Positions 60,237-64,000 of a stretch of DNA of 64,000 nt are shown piece by piece. The notes under the pieces were generated by a model. It did not search any database. It was not told where the DNA came from and saw only the letters and a program-made list of their open reading frames with translations. The DNA is from Volutella citrinella (Eukaryota; Ascomycota; Sordariomycetes; Hypocreales; Nectriaceae). Each line of letters opens with the position of its first letter. The stretch's first letter is position 1. The stretch covers positions 1,798,001 through 1,862,000 of the forward strand of contig JAWZSP010000005.1 of assembly GCA_034401135.1 (NCBI GenBank). The letters run 5' to 3'. Made by a program: the position numbers and the translations under genes.

Positions 60237-60468
60237 ATCTCAATTATGATATCGTCTTTTTAGAGTTTCCTTTCGTTACGGAGTTGATCCTTTTCTACTG
60301 GATAGGCGAGCATGGTTGGGGACTCTTTGCATCAGACAGGTTCTCATAACGGAGGCTACACCGGACATCATACGGGCCTTGGTTTCCAAGGGGATCCTTT
60401 CAAGACGCTACAAGTACTTATATCACACATTTTTGGGTATCTCATCGAACAAAGACAGAGGGTGTTTA

Positions 60469-60470
<2 letters not shown>

Positions 60471-60534
<64 letters not shown>
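60471..60534 (+). repeat. GGTGTC hexanucleotide array
   Basis: About ten and a half exact tandem copies (64 bases) of GGTGTC, with no substitutions seen. Confidence 0.95.
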
Positions 60535-62632
60535 GTTTCATAGGCTTTGTATAATTCGAACACATCACCCCCCGATGAGCCGTACGCCCGCTTCGTTGAT
60601 GGGCGTCACTAACGCCGTTGTCAAAGTGAATTGCAGTCCATCGCTTCATGGTTGGCTCGTACTCCGATGTCTCGGACGAAACATGGTCAGGGTCAAGTCA
60701 ACCTATCCGGGCTCGGAAACCAGGGATGATGGATATCATTACTATCAATCACTTGTTACAGGGCATACTTCCGATCCAGCCGCCCTTGGTCACGCTATCC
60801 AAGCGCGCATGCGCGATCGCACACCGCCCTTTGACCAGGTGCACTTAAAAGCTGCCATGTCTCGCATTGTCTCCGACGGGCCGGAACAGCCCTCCTCACC
60901 ACACACGCAGCGTGTCCGCTTGCCGCCCAAGCCGCCCCATGATCGGGACCGAGCAGCTTGGCAGTTCCGAGACACGCAAACGCTACGAGGCAATTGTGCT
61001 CAGTACTCGAGGGGCACAACCCTGCCGCTAATTGTCCCCTTCTCCTTCGGGACCCTCGGCGGCTGTGTCTCTGCTTCCAGGCACCAAGGGAGCTGGTCAG
61101 TCGCCATGTGACTCGGGCTACGGGAAAGTCAGTTGTGCGGCATGTTTTCAAGAGCAGCGTTTTACGATGAGCAATTTCCCGGGTTGCCGCATCTGTGGCA
61201 TCACACGATCGTCAACACGAGTACAACACACGCACAGTACGGGCTGTTGGCAATGGATCGACCGACGGCACTTGGGATATGTGTTTCAGGATGGTCATTG
61301 TTTCCTTTTGAGAGTCCTCCCTTGATTGGCGCATCGACTTGAAGGAGGTGGGGGTTGAAGGGGCCAACCTCGCCATGAGTTGAAGAGTTTGAGCAAGGGA
61401 ATGCCACCCGATGACCATCGTGGAGATCGGACATTTCAATCTTTGTCTGATCAGTTTCGACCATTAATTAGGACTGAGAGCGGGTCTGAGCTCTCCCTGG
61501 TGTCCAGCCTGTCGTCGAACGGGACACCTGACAGACATAATTACGAGGCCGGCACTTGTGACTTGGCAGCGTTTGATAGAGTCGTGCTTAGCCTGCCAAG
61601 CCTGCATCGTCCTCCCAGCGGAGCATCAACTATTGAGGAACAATTTCAAACTTCTGCAAGGCCCAATGACGCACTGATGCAAGAGAAGCTTGGCCAGCCT
61701 TGGCGCTGAAGAAGAGAAGAATTGGATTGGGTGGCTCTCGAAATTGGGTGGCGGCCACAAGCAAATGGGCAGCCCTGGCCCGTCAGTCAGTCACTACTCA
61801 GCCCAAGGGTTGCCCCTTGCCGCACTAATACGCCGCGCATGGCCTCACAGCTCGCACAGGGCCACTTGGGAGATGTGACGGGTCAACCATGCATCAGGCA
61901 GCCGGCCCACAGACGCGTGCTATGTACTACGTTTGTACGCAGTCATGGGGACGCACCAGCAAGCAATGCGACAGTTACAGGGAGGACAGGAGCACGCTGA
62001 GGCCATGGTGGAGATGTATATGAGGCTCAAGTCTTAATAGACACTAGTAAATTACAGCATTATGAAGCAGAGGCTAAATGACAACCCGGCCGGGCGTAGA
62101 TAGCAAGTAGTAGGCGCGCGCGTATCATGCAAAACGTTCCTTTCTCGGTAGCAATAAAATCAAGGGACGCAAACCCCATTCTCCGTTCGCTTCCTCGACA
62201 ACACATGTGCGGTTCACCACCAACCATGGGGGCCAACGCAAGGAAAAAGGAGGCTTCAACACTCAAGGGAATAACAGGCAAAGGGAAATGGCGAATATAT
62301 TGGAGTCTGGGCTCGTTTGTTTGTCCGGGAAGTCTGTCTCTTTATCGGTCAAACCCGGATTGCCGCCCGGCCCATGGTTCCTTTGTTGGGCGCCTCCGTC
62401 AACAGAGACGGCGGACACCGGATTCTCAAGACTCCCCTATAAATTTTGTTTTTCGGTGTTGATGCTCTTAAACATTGACGGCGACCCCACACACATGCGC
62501 TGCGAGGTGAAGGAGAGGGGGCGAAGAACTATAGCCGGGCGAAGCGATCCAGTTTGTATGTACATTTAGCTGGTAAGCTGGAGTTCAGATGCCGTAACGG
62601 GAAGCCAGGTGGAGGGGCGTAGGGCGACCTCC

Positions 62633-64000
62633 TTAAGCGAAGGCATCCTTGCAGCCCCAGCTGCGCTCACACTGGCACGATCCGGGCTGCTTCCACTCGT
62701 CGTTCTCGTAGGAGAAGAAGACAGTCTTGTCACCGCAAGCCTCACGGATGGACTGGATGGCGGTGGCCTGGGCCTCCTTGCCGGGGCAAGCAGCGCCGTT
62801 GCAGTTACCCTCCGAGGGCCAGCCGCACTCCAGGTTGATGACGTCCTTGCTGCTGGGGCAGATCTTCTTGAGGAGGTCGATCTGGCCCTTGACGAACTCA
62901 CCGGCGCCGGAGGGGGTGACCTTGTCGTTGAAGTAGGGGTGGATGTTGGCGCCGGTGACGTCGATGACGCCGCAGATGGCAGACTTGACATCCTCGCGCT
63001 CCCAGATGTTGAGGGTCTCGGCGATGGTGTAAGGACCAGTGTAGCCGCTGACCTTGGACTTGACGGCGGTGATGAGAGTGGCGAGCTGGTCGGGGCTGCA
63101 GTAGTTGTTGTAGATGGCCTCGTTACCGACGACGAACAGCTTGACGTGACCAAAGTTGTTCCACGAGGAGATGGCGTCAACCTGCTTCTTGATCTCGGGA
63201 GTATCGATGGTGCAGCCGGTGCTCTTGACAAAGACACCAATGATGAGCTCGAGACCGAGCTCAGCGCAGGCGTCGCCGACAGAGGTGAGGGTGTCGCAGT
63301 CGGTGGAGTAAGATCGGATGATCTGGAAGCCCTTGCTCTTCAGGTCCTGGAGATCCTTCTTGACAGTGGCAGCGTCCTTGCAGTCGCCGTTGGAGGACTT
63401 GTAAGGGGTGTAGGTGATACCGTAGTGGTCAGAGCTGCCCTGGAGGTTGCCACCGCTGCTGACCTTCTTGTTGCTGGTCTCCGTCTTCACCTCCTTGGTG
63501 GGCTCGGCCTTGGGAGCCTCCTGGACGGTCTCCTTGGGCTGCTCGACCTTGGGCTCCTCAGCCTTGGTGGTAGGAGCGGGAGCGGGGGCGACATAGGTGG
63601 GCTGGGGAGCCTGGGTGGTGGGAAGGCCGGGCTGGGTGTAGGGGCAGACGTAGACGTAGTCGGTCTCGGTGACGGTAACAACCTGCTGGGGAGCAGTGTA
63701 GGTGCCGGGGGCGTAGCTGGTGGGGACGGGGTAGACGACCTTGGTCTCCTCAGCGCAGACGGTGGTGATGGGGGCAATGGTGTAGGTGCCGGCAGTGGGG
63801 CAGACGTAGACGGTGGTCTCAATCACGCTGGTCTTGACGCCGTTCTTCTCGGTCTCCTTGGCGTACGGGCAGGTGACAGTGGTGGGCTGCTCGACCACGG
63901 TGGTGACGCCTCCGATGGTGTGGGTGCCGGAGGGCAGCTTGGTGGTCTGGCCGACACAGACGGTGGTGGACTCGGTGATAGTCACGGTGGTGGCCGGGAA
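62633..64000 (-). CDS. GH17 cell-wall glucan hydrolase/transglycosylase, BtgE-like (5' part beyond the window)
   Basis: Minus-strand frame running off the right edge, so the N-terminus and signal peptide are missing; at least 455 residues are visible. The upstream part is a Thr/Val-rich cell-wall stretch with recurring TTV.VCP and GTYT units, then a Pro/Glu/Lys-rich linker (about 63480-63590). The C-terminal 260 residues are a GH17 domain starting YGITYTPY. VVGNEAIYNN carries the probable acid/base Glu, and NLECGWPSEG the probable nucleophile Glu. Cysteines near the end (CQCERSWGC) suggest a disulfide-rich tail. This order, repeats then GH17, matches Aspergillus BtgE-type wall proteins that remodel beta-1,3-glucan. 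No GPI signal is seen at the C-terminus. No intron lies in the visible part. Confidence 0.9.
   Translation of the reverse strand, partial: FPATTVTITESTTVCVGQTTKLPSGTHTIGGVTTVVEQPTTVTCPYAKETEKNGVKTSVIETTVYVCPTAGTYTIAPITTVCAEETKVVYPVPTSYAPGTYTAPQQVVTVTETDYVYVCPYTQPGLPTTQAPQPTYVAPAPAPTTKAEEPKVEQPKETVQEAPKAEPTKEVKTETSNKKVSSGGNLQGSSDHYGITYTPYKSSNGDCKDAATVKKDLQDLKSKGFQIIRSYSTDCDTLTSVGDACAELGLELIIGVFVKSTGCTIDTPEIKKQVDAISSWNNFGHVKLFVVGNEAIYNNYCSPDQLATLITAVKSKVSGYTGPYTIAETLNIWEREDVKSAICGVIDVTGANIHPYFNDKVTPSGAGEFVKGQIDLLKKICPSSKDVINLECGWPSEGNCNGAACPGKEAQATAIQSIREACGDKTVFFSYENDEWKQPGSCQCERSWGCKDAFA

Larger units (their letters stand above)
59786..62632. other. 2.8 kb intergenic between WD40 and GH17 genes
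   Basis: The two genes converge here. It contains the TTC array (60191) and the GGTGTC array (60471). Open frames over the hexamer array encode Gly-Val on the + strand and Thr-Pro on the minus strand because of the repeat, and are not accepted as genes. Confidence 0.45.

Noticed and set aside
60312..60649. Gly-Val and Thr-Pro repeat proteins over the hexamer array
   Set aside because: The open frames come from the six-base repeat itself; flanking residues show no protein-like pattern.
1..64000. Transposons, RIP-mutated tracts, 5S/tRNA genes, secondary-metabolite cluster, CRISPR arrays
   Set aside because: I looked by eye for each. No transposase or reverse transcriptase, terminal repeats, AT-rich tracts, polyketide/peptide synthetase or spaced direct repeats were seen; a motif-scanning program could still find a missed tRNA.

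Overview
The window is nuclear DNA from a filamentous ascomycete, most likely a sordariomycete and probably Hypocreales. The order is inferred from protein flavour and GC-rich coding sequence, not from a search. Genes are broken by short GT-AG introns of about 50-120 bases, each encodes one protein, and GC content is moderately high. I see no operons, no transposon genes, no recognisable tRNA or 5S genes, no CRISPR array and no AT-rich RIP-like tract. Twenty genes are well supported, plus one weak small ORF. I rebuilt exon structures by hand from splice sites, and nearly all close to whole codons with family-typical lengths.

Layout. At 0.5-3.7 kb is a SERCA-type Ca2+ pump (+), followed tail-to-tail by the proteasome beta-3 subunit PUP3 (-). 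At 5.7-6.2 kb is a small Cys-rich secreted PLA2-like protein (-). At 7.3-8.9 kb is a UBX/TUG protein (+), facing ribosomal protein eL36 (-, 9.4-10.1 kb). At 11.2-14.0 kb are two secreted proteins: an Alt a 1-like protein and a class 3 lipase. After a 3.9 kb gene-free stretch comes a 14-3-3 gene (+, 17.9-19.4 kb) with an 8-base microexon and a perfect hairpin in its 3' region. A hypothetical basic protein (-, 20.7-21.3 kb) and a synaptojanin-type phosphoinositide phosphatase (-, 23.7-27.8 kb) follow. PRP39 (+, 29.3-31.7 kb) has an unusually long intron that could hold a poison exon. Then come cytochrome c peroxidase (+, 33.7-34.9 kb), a multi-pass membrane protein whose frame is broken in two places (+, 35.6-37.7 kb), and an old-yellow-enzyme-type reductase (+, 38.6-39.9 kb). 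Next are protein disulfide isomerase (+, 42.2-43.9 kb), a 101-residue probable mitochondrial membrane protein (-, 44.3-44.8 kb) head-to-head with the SWR1 subunit VPS71 (+, 45.2-46.0 kb), and threonyl-tRNA synthetase (+, 46.6-49.3 kb). An 8.1 kb gene-free region precedes a WD40 protein (+, 57.4-59.8 kb). The window ends inside a GH17 cell-wall glucanase gene (-, 62.6 kb to the edge).

Most genes are core housekeeping functions: ER calcium and oxidative folding, proteasome, translation, splicing, chromatin, mitochondrial peroxide removal and membrane lipid turnover. Four encode secreted or cell-wall proteins. They do not form one pathway or a biosynthetic cluster. I found no convincing new multi-gene system. 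The most unusual signals are at RNA and gene-structure level: microexons, a candidate poison exon, a 3'-region hairpin, long gene-free leaders and a doubly frameshifted membrane gene.
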